Below, one piece after another: positions 37,219 through 45,698 of a stretch of DNA of 59,961 nt. A program made the translations under genes and the position numbers. Source of the stretch: an uncultured Bacteroidaceae bacterium. Its GTDB lineage: Bacteria > Bacteroidota > Bacteroidia > Bacteroidales > Bacteroidaceae. Position 1 is the stretch's first letter; the number at the start of each line of letters is the position of its first letter. The stretch is from the NCBI GenBank assembly GCA_944320785.1, contig CALUIR010000016.1, positions 1-59,961 of the forward strand, in the 5' to 3' direction. A model generated the notes under the pieces. It saw only the letters and a list, made by a program, of their open reading frames with translations. It made no database searches and had not been told where the DNA came from.

Positions 37219-40200
37219 ATGATAAAGATAGGTATAGATGTCGGTTCTACGACCGCAAAGATAGCCGTCCTTGCCGAGGACGGCCGTTTGATATTCTCCA
37301 AGTATGAAAGGCATAATGCGCAGGCGCGCCAGCTGGTGCTTGCTTTCTTGCAGGAATTGCAGGGACAGGCAGGTGATGTGGAAGCATCGTTGCGGATGAG
37401 CGGCTCTGTGGGGATGGGTCTTTCCGAGCAGTACGGCCTGCCGTTCGTGCAGGAAGTGGTGGCCGCCGCCAAGGTCATCCAGACGCGTTACCCGCACGTG
37501 AAGTCGATGATTGACATCGGGGGCGAAGATGCGAAAGTGGTTTTTTTCAAGCAAGGTGAGGCTTCAGACCTCCGCATGAACGGCAACTGCGCCGGAGGCA
37601 CCGGCGCGTTCATTGACCAAATGGCGGTCATCTTGGGCGTTTCGGTGGATGAACTGGACGAACTGGCTTCGCATGCCACGCAGGTATATCCTATTGCTTC
37701 GCGCTGTGGCGTGTTCTGCAAGACCGACATCCAGAATTTGATTGCCAAGAACGTGCCGAGGGAGGACATTGCCGCTTCCATCTTCCACGCCGTGGCCGTG
37801 CAGACGGTGGTCACCTTGGCGCACGGCTGCGACATCGAAGCACCCGTGCTGTTTTGCGGCGGGCCGTTGACATTTATTCCCGCTCTCCGCAAGGCGTTTG
37901 CGGATTATCTGTCCTTGAGGGACGATGACATGGTGTTTCCGGCGAACGGCACTTTGTTTCCGGCTCTCGGGGCGGCTTTGTGCAAGGCGGACAATGAGGT
38001 TGTCGCGCCGATTTCTTCCTTGAGGGCCCGCCTGTCGGGCGAGCCGTTGGCGGAGGCCAAAAGGGGAATGGGGCTTCCGCCGGTCTTCTCCAATGCGGAA
38101 GACTACCGGCTTTGGCAGGAACGCATGTTGCGCAAAAAGGTGCGCATGGCCGCGTTGAAACCCGGGCGGCAGGAGGTATTCGTGGGCATTGATTCCGGCT
38201 CTACCACTACGAAAATTGTCGTGCTTGACCGGGAAGGCAGCCTGCTTTACTCTTTCTATCGGCAGAATGGGGGCAATCCCGTCCAAGCCGTGGCCGACGG
38301 GCTGGCGCAACTGAAGCAGCGTTGCGCGGACTGCGGGGCGGATCTCCGGGTGGCAGGCAGTTGTTCCACCGGCTATGGGGAAGACTTGGTGCGGGTGGCT
38401 TTCCAGCTTCATTCCGGCATCATCGAGACCATTGCGCACTACATGGCGGCCCGCCATTTGGACGAAGATGTCTCGTTCATCCTCGACATCGGCGGGCAAG
38501 ACATGAAAGCCATCTTTGTTGACAAGGGCGTGATTAGCCGCATCGAGATAAACGAAGCTTGTTCATCGGGCTGCGGTTCGTTCATAGAGACATTTGCCAA
38601 GACGTTGGGCTACACGGCACACGAGTTTTCGCAGGCAGCTTGCCGTTCGCAGGCTCCGTGTGATTTGGGCACGCGTTGCACGGTATTCATGAACTCCAAG
38701 GTGAAACAGGTGTTGCGCGAAGGCGCTTCCATCGATGACATTGCGGCAGGGCTTGCCTATTCCGTGGTGAAGAATTGCCTTTACAAGGTGTTGAAAATGA
38801 AAGATGTTTCTGCTTTGGGCAAGCATGTCGTGGTGCAGGGCGGCACGATGCGCAATGATGCCGTGGTGCGTGCCATTGAATTGCTGACGGGCGCCGAAGT
38901 GTCGCGTTGCGATGTGCCGGAACTGATGGGGGCTTACGGTTGCGCCTTGTACGCGATGGCTCATCAAGGCGAGCCCCTCACTTTGGAGCAGATGACGGCG
39001 CAGGCACACTATGCTTCCGCCACGCTGCATTGCAAGGGGTGCGACAACCATTGTTTGGTGGTGCGCTACCGTTTCGGCAACGGGCGGCAATATTATTCCG
39101 GGAACCGTTGCGAGAAAGTGTTCACCAACGACGGCGCATCCCGTCAAAAGGGGCGGAATGCCTATCAGGAGAAATACGGCCTGCTGTTCAACCGGGCGGC
39201 AGAGCCGGAAGTGTCCCGTTTGTCCATCGGCATGCCGCGTTGCCTGAACATGTATGAGGAGTATCCCTTCTGGCATGCGCTGTTCACTGCATGCGGGATA
39301 AAGGTCGTGCTTTCCGATGCTTCCGATTTTGGCGACTACGAACAGTGCGCCCGGATGGTGATGTCCGACAACATCTGCTTCCCGGCCAAGTTGGTGCATA
39401 GCCACATAGAGAACCTGGCGGCCAAAAAGGTGGATCGCATCTTCATGCCGTTTGTGGTTTACGAGATGGCGGGGAAGGAACAGAACAGCTACAACTGCCC
39501 CGTGGTGACGGGCTATTCCGAAGTGGTGCGCAGCGTGCAGTCAGGCGGCATTCCTTTGGATTCGCCCAGCATCTCTTTCCGTGACAAAGACCTGTTGCGA
39601 AGGCAGTGCCGTGAGTACTTGCAGGGCTTGCAGGTGGATGGAGCGGTGGCGGATGCCGCTTTCGCCAAGGCTTTGGAGGCAGAGCAGGGATACATGCGTG
39701 ATTTGGTGGCGTGCAACGAGGCCATCCTTCGGCAGGCGCAGGAGGAGGGGACGCTCGCCGTGATGCTGGCTGGACGGCCTTATCACACTGACCCCTTGAT
39801 ACAACACCAAGTGTCTGACCTGTTGGCCGGCATGGGCATCCATGTGGTGACGGATGATTATGTCCGCAACAAGGACATTGAGGTGGATGACGTGCATTTC
39901 CTTTCCCAGTGGACTTTTCCCAACCGCATCCTGAAGGCGGCAAAATGGTGCGCACAGGCTGGTCGCAATGTGCAGTTCGTGCAGATGACTTCTTTCGGCT
40001 GCGGGCCGGATGCTTTCTTGGTGGATGAGGTGCGCGACCTTTTGGCTCGTTACGGGAAATCGTTGACGTTGCTTAAATTGGACGATATCAACAACGTAGG
40101 CTCCATGAAATTGCGGGTGCGTTCGTTGGTGGAAAGCCTGAGGTTGGCGGACGGGCATGAAACTTCCCCGGCAACGGTGAAGCCGTTTGTCACGACTCCC

Positions 40201-41415
40201 GTGTACGACAAAGCCTATCGGGGCCGCAAAATCATCGTGCCTTTCTTCACGCCGTTCCTTTCCCCGCTGATCCCGGCAGTGATGCGTGTGGCGGGTTACG
40301 ATGTGGACAATCTCCCGTTGAGCGACGTGGCATCGTGCGACTGGGGCTTGAAGTATGCCAACAATGAAGTGTGCTATCCGGCCACGTTGATAGTAGGCGA
40401 TGTGATAAAAGCCTTTAAAGAAGGGAAATATGACCCGTCGAAAACCGTGGTGGTCATGACACAGACCGGCGGGCAATGCCGTGCCAGCAACTACATCCCG
40501 TTGATAAAGAAGGCCCTGGTGGATGCCGGATACACGGATGTCCCGGTGGTGTCGATGTCGTTCGGCAGTGCCATCGCGAACGAGCAGCCAGCCTTCAAGG
40601 TGAACTGGCTGAAGCTGTTGCCCATTGCTTTGCGTGCCATCTTGTACAGCGACTGCATCTCGAAGTTCTATTACGCTTCGGTGGTGCGCGAGAAAGAGCC
40701 GGGACAGGCTGCCCGCCTGAGGGATTTGTACCTGAAGACCGGTGAAACCTTGATTCTGGAGCATCGTTCGTCCGATTTGGAGAGCTACCTCAAGCTGGCC
40801 GCCAAGGAATTTGATGAGATATGCACCGACGTGTCGCGCCCGAAGGTCGGCGTGGTCGGGGAAATTTTCTTGAAATTCAACCCGTTTGCACAGCGGAACA
40901 TCATCGATTGGCTGATTGCGCACAACGTGGAAGTCATGCCCCCTGTGCTGTTGGACTTCTTCACGCAAAGCTTCGTGAACCGCAAAGCGCGGACGGATTC
41001 TTTCCTGCAACGCCGCTCGATGCCTGAATTTGTTTACAATTTCCTTTATAAGGCTGTGAAGAAGCAGATAGACCGTGTGAACGGGATAGGCAGTGCATTC
41101 CGCTATTTCGAGCCGTTCAATGACATCTTTGAAGAAGCCGGGCATGCCACTGAAGTGACGAACCTCAACGCGCAGTTCGGGGAGGGCTGGCTGCTCCCTG
41201 CTGAGATTGTGTCGTATGCCCGCCATGGCGTGAACAATGTCATCAGCCTGCAGCCGTTCGGGTGCATTGCCAACCACATCATTTCGAAAGGCATTGAGAA
41301 GCGTTTGAAGTCGGCCTATCCGGACCTCAATCTGCTTTCTTTAGACTTCGACAGCGGTGTGAGCGATGTGAACATCACGAACCGCGCCTTATTGTTTATC
41401 GACAAATTGAGATGA
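37219..41415 (+). CDS. Giant acyl-CoA dehydratase activase-like protein
   Basis: A 1398-residue cytosolic protein combining two ASKHA-type ATPase domains of the BadF/BadG/BcrA/BcrD activase family with a DUF2229-type and a C-terminal dehydratase-related region. Domain 1 starts with GIDVGSTTAKIAV (residue 4) and has NGNCAGGTGAFIDQMA. Domain 2 starts with GIDSGSTTTKIVV (about 323) and has DIGGQDMK and NEACSSGCGSFIETF. A cysteine cluster CKGCDNHC lies near 610, and the rest (about 640-1390) carries DNICFPAKLVHSHI, GRPYHTDPLIQHQ, NEVCYPATLIVGDV and TQTGGQCRASNY. Relatives reductively activate 2-hydroxyacyl-CoA dehydratases through a shared iron-sulfur cluster and ATP. No separate dehydratase subunit genes are nearby. 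The actual substrate is unknown. It is overlapped by the TetR gene. Confidence 0.85.
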   Translation: MIKIGIDVGSTTAKIAVLAEDGRLIFSKYERHNAQARQLVLAFLQELQGQAGDVEASLRMSGSVGMGLSEQYGLPFVQEVVAAAKVIQTRYPHVKSMIDIGGEDAKVVFFKQGEASDLRMNGNCAGGTGAFIDQMAVILGVSVDELDELASHATQVYPIASRCGVFCKTDIQNLIAKNVPREDIAASIFHAVAVQTVVTLAHGCDIEAPVLFCGGPLTFIPALRKAFADYLSLRDDDMVFPANGTLFPALGAALCKADNEVVAPISSLRARLSGEPLAEAKRGMGLPPVFSNAEDYRLWQERMLRKKVRMAALKPGRQEVFVGIDSGSTTTKIVVLDREGSLLYSFYRQNGGNPVQAVADGLAQLKQRCADCGADLRVAGSCSTGYGEDLVRVAFQLHSGIIETIAHYMAARHLDEDVSFILDIGGQDMKAIFVDKGVISRIEINEACSSGCGSFIETFAKTLGYTAHEFSQAACRSQAPCDLGTRCTVFMNSKVKQVLREGASIDDIAAGLAYSVVKNCLYKVLKMKDVSALGKHVVVQGGTMRNDAVVRAIELLTGAEVSRCDVPELMGAYGCALYAMAHQGEPLTLEQMTAQAHYASATLHCKGCDNHCLVVRYRFGNGRQYYSGNRCEKVFTNDGASRQKGRNAYQEKYGLLFNRAAEPEVSRLSIGMPRCLNMYEEYPFWHALFTACGIKVVLSDASDFGDYEQCARMVMSDNICFPAKLVHSHIENLAAKKVDRIFMPFVVYEMAGKEQNSYNCPVVTGYSEVVRSVQSGGIPLDSPSISFRDKDLLRRQCREYLQGLQVDGAVADAAFAKALEAEQGYMRDLVACNEAILRQAQEEGTLAVMLAGRPYHTDPLIQHQVSDLLAGMGIHVVTDDYVRNKDIEVDDVHFLSQWTFPNRILKAAKWCAQAGRNVQFVQMTSFGCGPDAFLVDEVRDLLARYGKSLTLLKLDDINNVGSMKLRVRSLVESLRLADGHETSPATVKPFVTTPVYDKAYRGRKIIVPFFTPFLSPLIPAVMRVAGYDVDNLPLSDVASCDWGLKYANNEVCYPATLIVGDVIKAFKEGKYDPSKTVVVMTQTGGQCRASNYIPLIKKALVDAGYTDVPVVSMSFGSAIANEQPAFKVNWLKLLPIALRAILYSDCISKFYYASVVREKEPGQAARLRDLYLKTGETLILEHRSSDLESYLKLAAKEFDEICTDVSRPKVGVVGEIFLKFNPFAQRNIIDWLIAHNVEVMPPVLLDFFTQSFVNRKARTDSFLQRRSMPEFVYNFLYKAVKKQIDRVNGIGSAFRYFEPFNDIFEEAGHATEVTNLNAQFGEGWLLPAEIVSYARHGVNNVISLQPFGCIANHIISKGIEKRLKSAYPDLNLLSLDFDSGVSDVNITNRALLFIDKLR

Positions 41416-42050
41416 GCATCATGGAAGAAGGAAAGAACAACAAGGGGTTAGAGGCCAAGATCATAGCGACCGCTCAGCGCCTTTTCATCGAGAAAGGGTT
41501 TGCAGAGACCAGCATGAGCGACATTGCTTTGGAAGCGGGCATCAACCGTCCGGCGCTTCATTATTATTTCCGGACGAAAGAGCGGATGTTCCATGCGGTG
41601 TTCGGTCCCATTGTCCTGTCGTTCCTGCCCCGCCTGTCGGGCATCATCCAGCAGAAGGACAAGAGCCTTCCTGAGCGGATAAAGGAGATTGTGGATGTTT
41701 ATTCCCATATTTTTGTGAAGAATCCTAATTTGCCTTTGTTCATTGTGCGTGAGATGCAGCGCGACCCGGAGCATCTTCTCCGGGTGTTGCGCAGTTTGCA
41801 GGTGGAGAGTTATTTGCAACCGTTGTTGGGCGCCTTGCGTGAGGCACTGGGCGAGGAGCGGTGGAACAGTTTCTCTTTGCCGTTCTTGTTTTATACGTTT
41901 TATGGCTTGCTGGCAGCGCCTTTCCTCACCAAAGGGATGGGCATGCAGATGTTTTTCAAGACAGAAGATGAGTTCAGGGACAAATTGTCCCAATGGAAGC
42001 CGTATGTGGTCCGGCAGTTGGTGGCATTGTTGTCCGGCAACGATCAATAA
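41412..42050 (+). CDS. TetR-family transcriptional regulator
   Basis: A 212-residue repressor-type protein. The N-terminal helix-turn-helix (about residues 15-62) has the family pattern AQRLFIEKGFAETSMSDIA, then GINRPALHYYFRTKERMF. The C-terminal ligand/dimer domain has no recognisable signature beyond hydrophobic helices (SLPFLFYTFYGLLAAPFLT). Its ATG overlaps the activase stop (ATGA), so the two are translationally coupled. The palindrome at 37172-37189 is its likely operator, giving a self-controlled two-gene unit; the inducer is unknown, perhaps an acyl-CoA. Its last 7 bases overlap the convergent sugar-phosphate transferase gene. Confidence 0.92.
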   Translation: MSIMEEGKNNKGLEAKIIATAQRLFIEKGFAETSMSDIALEAGINRPALHYYFRTKERMFHAVFGPIVLSFLPRLSGIIQQKDKSLPERIKEIVDVYSHIFVKNPNLPLFIVREMQRDPEHLLRVLRSLQVESYLQPLLGALREALGEERWNSFSLPFLFYTFYGLLAAPFLTKGMGMQMFFKTEDEFRDKLSQWKPYVVRQLVALLSGNDQ

Positions 42051-43438
42051 GCCTTTTTGTCGCCACGGATGGCATTGAATACGGTCATGAAGATGATGCG
42101 GAGGTCCAAGATGAATGACCAGTTCTCAATGTACCAGATATCTTTCCGTACGCGGCCTTCCATTTGGTTCAGTTCTTTGGTCTCGCCCCGGTAGCCCGTC
42201 ACTTGCGCCCAACCGGTGATGCCCGGTTTGCAGAGGTGGCGCACCATGTATTTGTTGATGAGTTTCCGATATTCTTCCGTGTGTTTCAGCATGTGCGGGC
42301 GAGGCCCCACGATGGACATTTCCCCTTTCCACACATTAATGAACTGGGGCAGTTCATCAATGTTGGTATGGCGGATGAATTCGCCGAATTTCGTCTTTCT
42401 TGGGTCGTTTTTCGTGGCTTGCAGTTCATCGCTGGCGCTGTTTACTTTCATGGAGCGGAATTTGATGCACTTGAACACTTTGCCTTCTTCGCCGCTGCGG
42501 TCTTGCTTGAAATAGACAGGGCCGGGGGATGTCAGCTTGATAATTGCTCCCACGATAATGTAGATGAAAGGGTAGAGCGTGCATAAGAAGATGGACGAAA
42601 CGATGAAGTCGAAGCTGCGTTTCAGTATCTTGTTGCCGATTTGCTGCAAAGGCTCATTGCGGATGTACATCACTGGCGTGTCGCCCATCAGTTCCAGTTT
42701 CATTTTCCTTCTGAGGTAGCTCCTCACGTTCGGCACGCTGAAGAAATGCACCATGTTGTTCTCGCAGAAATTGATGATGGGCAGGATTTCCGCTTCTCTG
42801 GCTGAAGGGAGGCAGCAGAACAGGGAGTTCACATGGCTTTTCTCCAAGTAGGGAATCACGTCGGCCACTTTCCCTAAATACACTGCCCCTTTGGGGAAGT
42901 TCTTCAACGTTTCATCATCATCGAAGATGCCATTGATCCTGAAGCCGTAGGCCGGGTCGTTGGTCATGGTGTTATAGAGTTCCACCATGTTGCTTTTGCT
43001 TCCCACAATGACGGCCGTGATGGAATTGCGCCCTTTCCGCCTGTACATTTTCACAATGTAGCGCATGCTGATGCGCCATGAGATGATGAGGGTGAGGAGG
43101 ATGGGGTAATAAATGAAGATGAATTTGTTAGGGGTATAGACATGCATCAGTTGCATGGAGAAGATGAACAGGATGATGAACGCCGTGACAGACGTGAACA
43201 ACCGGCTGACGATGCGTTCCATGTTGATGATGCGTTTGTGGAGTTGCACTTTGAAGACAGACAGGCAACACACATAGCATAGGTTGACGAGAGGAAGGAA
43301 AGTCGTGAAATTGTCGTCCCATATGCAGTCGTGGTACATAAAGTAAGTGGCCATGAACGACAGGTTCAGCAGAATCAGGTCGCCCGTGATGGTCACGGTC
43401 TTTATGAAATTGGACTGGCTGGTAAATGGTTGCGACAT
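42044..43438 (-). CDS. Undecaprenyl-phosphate sugar phosphotransferase
   Basis: Integral inner-membrane enzyme that starts exopolysaccharide or capsule repeat units by moving a hexose-1-phosphate from a UDP-sugar to undecaprenyl phosphate. It has four or five N-terminal helices (to about residue 115), a CoA_binding_3-like Rossmann middle (about 125-235, with AVIVGSKSNMVELYNTM), one more helix, and the bacterial sugar transferase core (about 265-464). The core has KRSFDFIVSSIFL, PGPVYFKQDRSGEEGKVF, KFRSMKVNS, DELPQFINVWKGEMSIVGP and KPGITGWAQV. A GTG start at 43459 is open but the ATG at 43438 (MSQPFTSQSNFIKTV) is preferred, with a TATATTTG element 35 bases upstream. The sugar is not determinable. 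It overlaps the TetR gene's end by 7 bases. Confidence 0.92.
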   Translation of the reverse strand: MSQPFTSQSNFIKTVTITGDLILLNLSFMATYFMYHDCIWDDNFTTFLPLVNLCYVCCLSVFKVQLHKRIINMERIVSRLFTSVTAFIILFIFSMQLMHVYTPNKFIFIYYPILLTLIISWRISMRYIVKMYRRKGRNSITAVIVGSKSNMVELYNTMTNDPAYGFRINGIFDDDETLKNFPKGAVYLGKVADVIPYLEKSHVNSLFCCLPSAREAEILPIINFCENNMVHFFSVPNVRSYLRRKMKLELMGDTPVMYIRNEPLQQIGNKILKRSFDFIVSSIFLCTLYPFIYIIVGAIIKLTSPGPVYFKQDRSGEEGKVFKCIKFRSMKVNSASDELQATKNDPRKTKFGEFIRHTNIDELPQFINVWKGEMSIVGPRPHMLKHTEEYRKLINKYMVRHLCKPGITGWAQVTGYRGETKELNQMEGRVRKDIWYIENWSFILDLRIIFMTVFNAIRGDKKAY

Positions 43439-43472
43439 AATGAAACTTTCAGATAGCACTTTGCGTTGGCCA

Positions 43473-43480
43473 CAAATATA
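43473..43480 (-). promoter_or_regulatory. -7 element for the sugar phosphotransferase
   Basis: Reads TATATTTG on the minus strand, 34 bases before the ATG at 43438. No clear -33 element. Confidence 0.55.
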
Positions 43481-43560
43481 ATGAAATTTATTCTTCTATA
43501 AAATAAATTCTAAGAATAAGCCTGAAAATATTTGCGGCCTTCCGGCAAAGTGCGCATGGG

Positions 43561-44199
43561 TCATTTCTTTTTCACGCCCTTGTAGATGATGAACCCCACA
43601 ATCAGGACTGCAAGGATGATGATGCCATATCCTATCTCATGGCTGTATTTCGTGGCCAGCATATAGACGTCGTTGGTGGTCTTGAGTTCCGTGAATTTGT
43701 AGATGAAATAGCCCATCAGAGCCAGCACGATGTTCCATGCTCCCGCGCCCAGCGTGGTGTAGAGCAGGAAGGAGCCTAACTTCATTCCTGCCAGTCCGGC
43801 GGGGATGCTGATGAGTTGGCGTATGCCCGGGACAAGCCTTCCGAAGAATGTGGAGGCGGCCCCGTGTTTCTTGAAGTATTCTTCCGCTTTTCTCACCTTT
43901 TCTTCATCGATGAGGCACATGTGGCCGAAGCGGCTGTTGGCGAATTTGTACACGATGGGACGTCCTAGCCATTTGGCGAGGTAATAGTTGAACAGGGCGC
44001 CGATGTCGGCTCCGAGGGTGGCAAAGATGACGACCAGGAAGATGTTCATGCTCTCGTCGGCCATGGCTTTCCATGCGGCGGGCGGCACGACGACTTCGGA
44101 AGGGAAGGGGATGAACGAGCTTTCTATGGCCATGAATACGGTGACTACCCAGTAGTTCAAGTTCTCTAATACCCATTTGAAAAGTTCTGCTGAATCCAT
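43561..44199 (-). CDS. DedA-family membrane protein
   Basis: A 212-residue inner-membrane protein of the DedA/SNARE-associated family, whose members act as lipid (undecaprenyl phosphate or phosphatidylethanolamine) flippases. Family marks: FIPFPSEVVVPPAAW with the conserved proline-rich loop and acidic residue, LGADIGALFNYYLAKWLGR, and FFGRLVPGIRQLISIPAGLAGM with the conserved FxGRxxPxxR. Four to six hydrophobic segments and a lysine-rich end (GVKKK). It follows the TPR gene by 37 bases and is probably the third gene of a glnS-led transcript. The lipid substrate is not known. Confidence 0.92.
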   Translation of the reverse strand: MDSAELFKWVLENLNYWVVTVFMAIESSFIPFPSEVVVPPAAWKAMADESMNIFLVVIFATLGADIGALFNYYLAKWLGRPIVYKFANSRFGHMCLIDEEKVRKAEEYFKKHGAASTFFGRLVPGIRQLISIPAGLAGMKLGSFLLYTTLGAGAWNIVLALMGYFIYKFTELKTTNDVYMLATKYSHEIGYGIIILAVLIVGFIIYKGVKKK

Positions 44200-44236
44200 T
44201 TGTTTCGTTTATAGTTGTTAAATGATTGGCCGTCTT

Positions 44237-45676
44237 TCAGGAATGCGCGTTTTGCGCTTCATAAAGCGACAGGTATTCTTTGTAGATTTGCTGAATCTTT
44301 GGCAGCCCGCTCAGATGTTCGTCCATGAACTGTTTCACCGTCCTTGGGTCTTTCTCTATTGCTTTTTTCAGGTATTTCTCGAAGGAACGGTCGTCTCTTT
44401 TCAGCAGGTACAGGTAGGACATGCACACGGCAGATGAGCCATAGTCCGGGAATTTCCCTTCCAGCAGTTTGAACACGCTGATGGCTTCATCGATGTATAA
44501 GTTGTCCACATAGGCGAAGGCAATCCGAGAGTATGTTTCCGGGTTTTGGAAATGGTCTTTTTCCAACGCCATGCGGAACGCTTTTTCTGCTTCTGCCGGT
44601 TGGCGGCCCATCAGGTAAGTTTCTCCTTTCAGGATGTACGGGCTGGGATTGCCTTCATCGTCGGCTTGGATGACTTTTTCGATGATTTCCAATGCTTTCT
44701 TCGATTGCCCGTGTTTGGCATAGCAGAAAGCGATGTCTTGGAAGATGTCGATGGTGAACGGGTCGGGATCGGGTGATTGCTTCATGGCCTTTTGGAAATG
44801 GCGCAAGGCTTCATTTGTCTGGTTCAGGCAGAAGAAGCATTCGCCCGCCATGTAGAGCGGATAGCTTTCTTCCGGGTTTTTCTCAGCATATTTCAAGTAT
44901 AGCCCGGAAGCCGCTTCATAGTTTTTCAGTTCAAAGCAGACATGTGCTTTGAGCAGGATGGCCGGTTGGTGGGCGGAGTCGATGGCCAGCACGAAGTCCA
45001 GTGCATTGAAGGCTTCGGCATAATCCTCTTTCAGGGAATAGGCTTTGGCCAGCCCGAACCAGCATTCTGTGGAATAGGGATTTTCGTCGAGTGCTTTGTC
45101 GTACCATTGTATGGCGCGTTCCAGTTCGTTGGAGCGGTAGCAGCATTCGGCATAATCCTGTTGGGTGGTGGCGTTCCATGGGTTCGTCCGCAACGCTTTT
45201 TCAAACCATTGGATGGCTTCGTGCGGATAGCCGTTGTCCATGTACAGGTAAGCGGCGTCCAGGAAGCAGTCTTCGTCCACGTCAGGCTCGTTGTAAACCA
45301 TCGTTTTCAGCAGGCGTTCTGCTTGCTTCGGATGGTTGTCCTTGAGCAGGATGCCGGCTTTCAGGTAAAGCGTGTTGTAGGTGGAGGCTGTGATTTGGCC
45401 GGCGATTTTGCGGGCTTCTTCCGTTTCTCCTGTCTCGAGCAGCAGCGAGCCTTTCATGGCCATCAGGTCTGCGTCATCGGGATGTAGCCGCAAGGCATAA
45501 TCCATGGCTTCGAGCGCTTTGCCGTATTGGTCGTTGGAGGCATAGTATTCGGCGATGTCGGAGAGTTGGTCTCCGTCCAGGTACACCGCTTTGCCTCCGT
45601 CCTGCATTTCTTCATATTTGGCTAGGGTCTGATGGAATTCCTCAGTCTGGAAAAATGAAGAAGAATCTTTGTCCAT
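44237..45676 (-). CDS. TPR-repeat protein
   Basis: A 479-residue soluble protein made almost wholly of tetratricopeptide repeats (about 10-12 units of 34 residues); examples are YGKALEAMDYALRLHPDDAD, AIQWFEKALRTNPWNATTQQ and AIQWYDKALDENPYSTECWF. No signal peptide and no catalytic domain. Such proteins serve as docking scaffolds; the partner is unknown. It starts 22 bases after glnS ends and precedes the DedA gene, so it is probably cotranscribed with both. Orthologues with this neighbourhood may exist in other Bacteroidales, but I cannot check. Confidence 0.88.
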   Translation of the reverse strand: MDKDSSSFFQTEEFHQTLAKYEEMQDGGKAVYLDGDQLSDIAEYYASNDQYGKALEAMDYALRLHPDDADLMAMKGSLLLETGETEEARKIAGQITASTYNTLYLKAGILLKDNHPKQAERLLKTMVYNEPDVDEDCFLDAAYLYMDNGYPHEAIQWFEKALRTNPWNATTQQDYAECCYRSNELERAIQWYDKALDENPYSTECWFGLAKAYSLKEDYAEAFNALDFVLAIDSAHQPAILLKAHVCFELKNYEAASGLYLKYAEKNPEESYPLYMAGECFFCLNQTNEALRHFQKAMKQSPDPDPFTIDIFQDIAFCYAKHGQSKKALEIIEKVIQADDEGNPSPYILKGETYLMGRQPAEAEKAFRMALEKDHFQNPETYSRIAFAYVDNLYIDEAISVFKLLEGKFPDYGSSAVCMSYLYLLKRDDRSFEKYLKKAIEKDPRTVKQFMDEHLSGLPKIQQIYKEYLSLYEAQNAHS

Positions 45677-45698
45677 GCGTTTTGTGGTCTGATGGGAT

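Noticed and set aside
39541-41277. 578-codon minus-strand frame opposite the activase
   Set aside because: Mirror of the activase codons; no family motifs.
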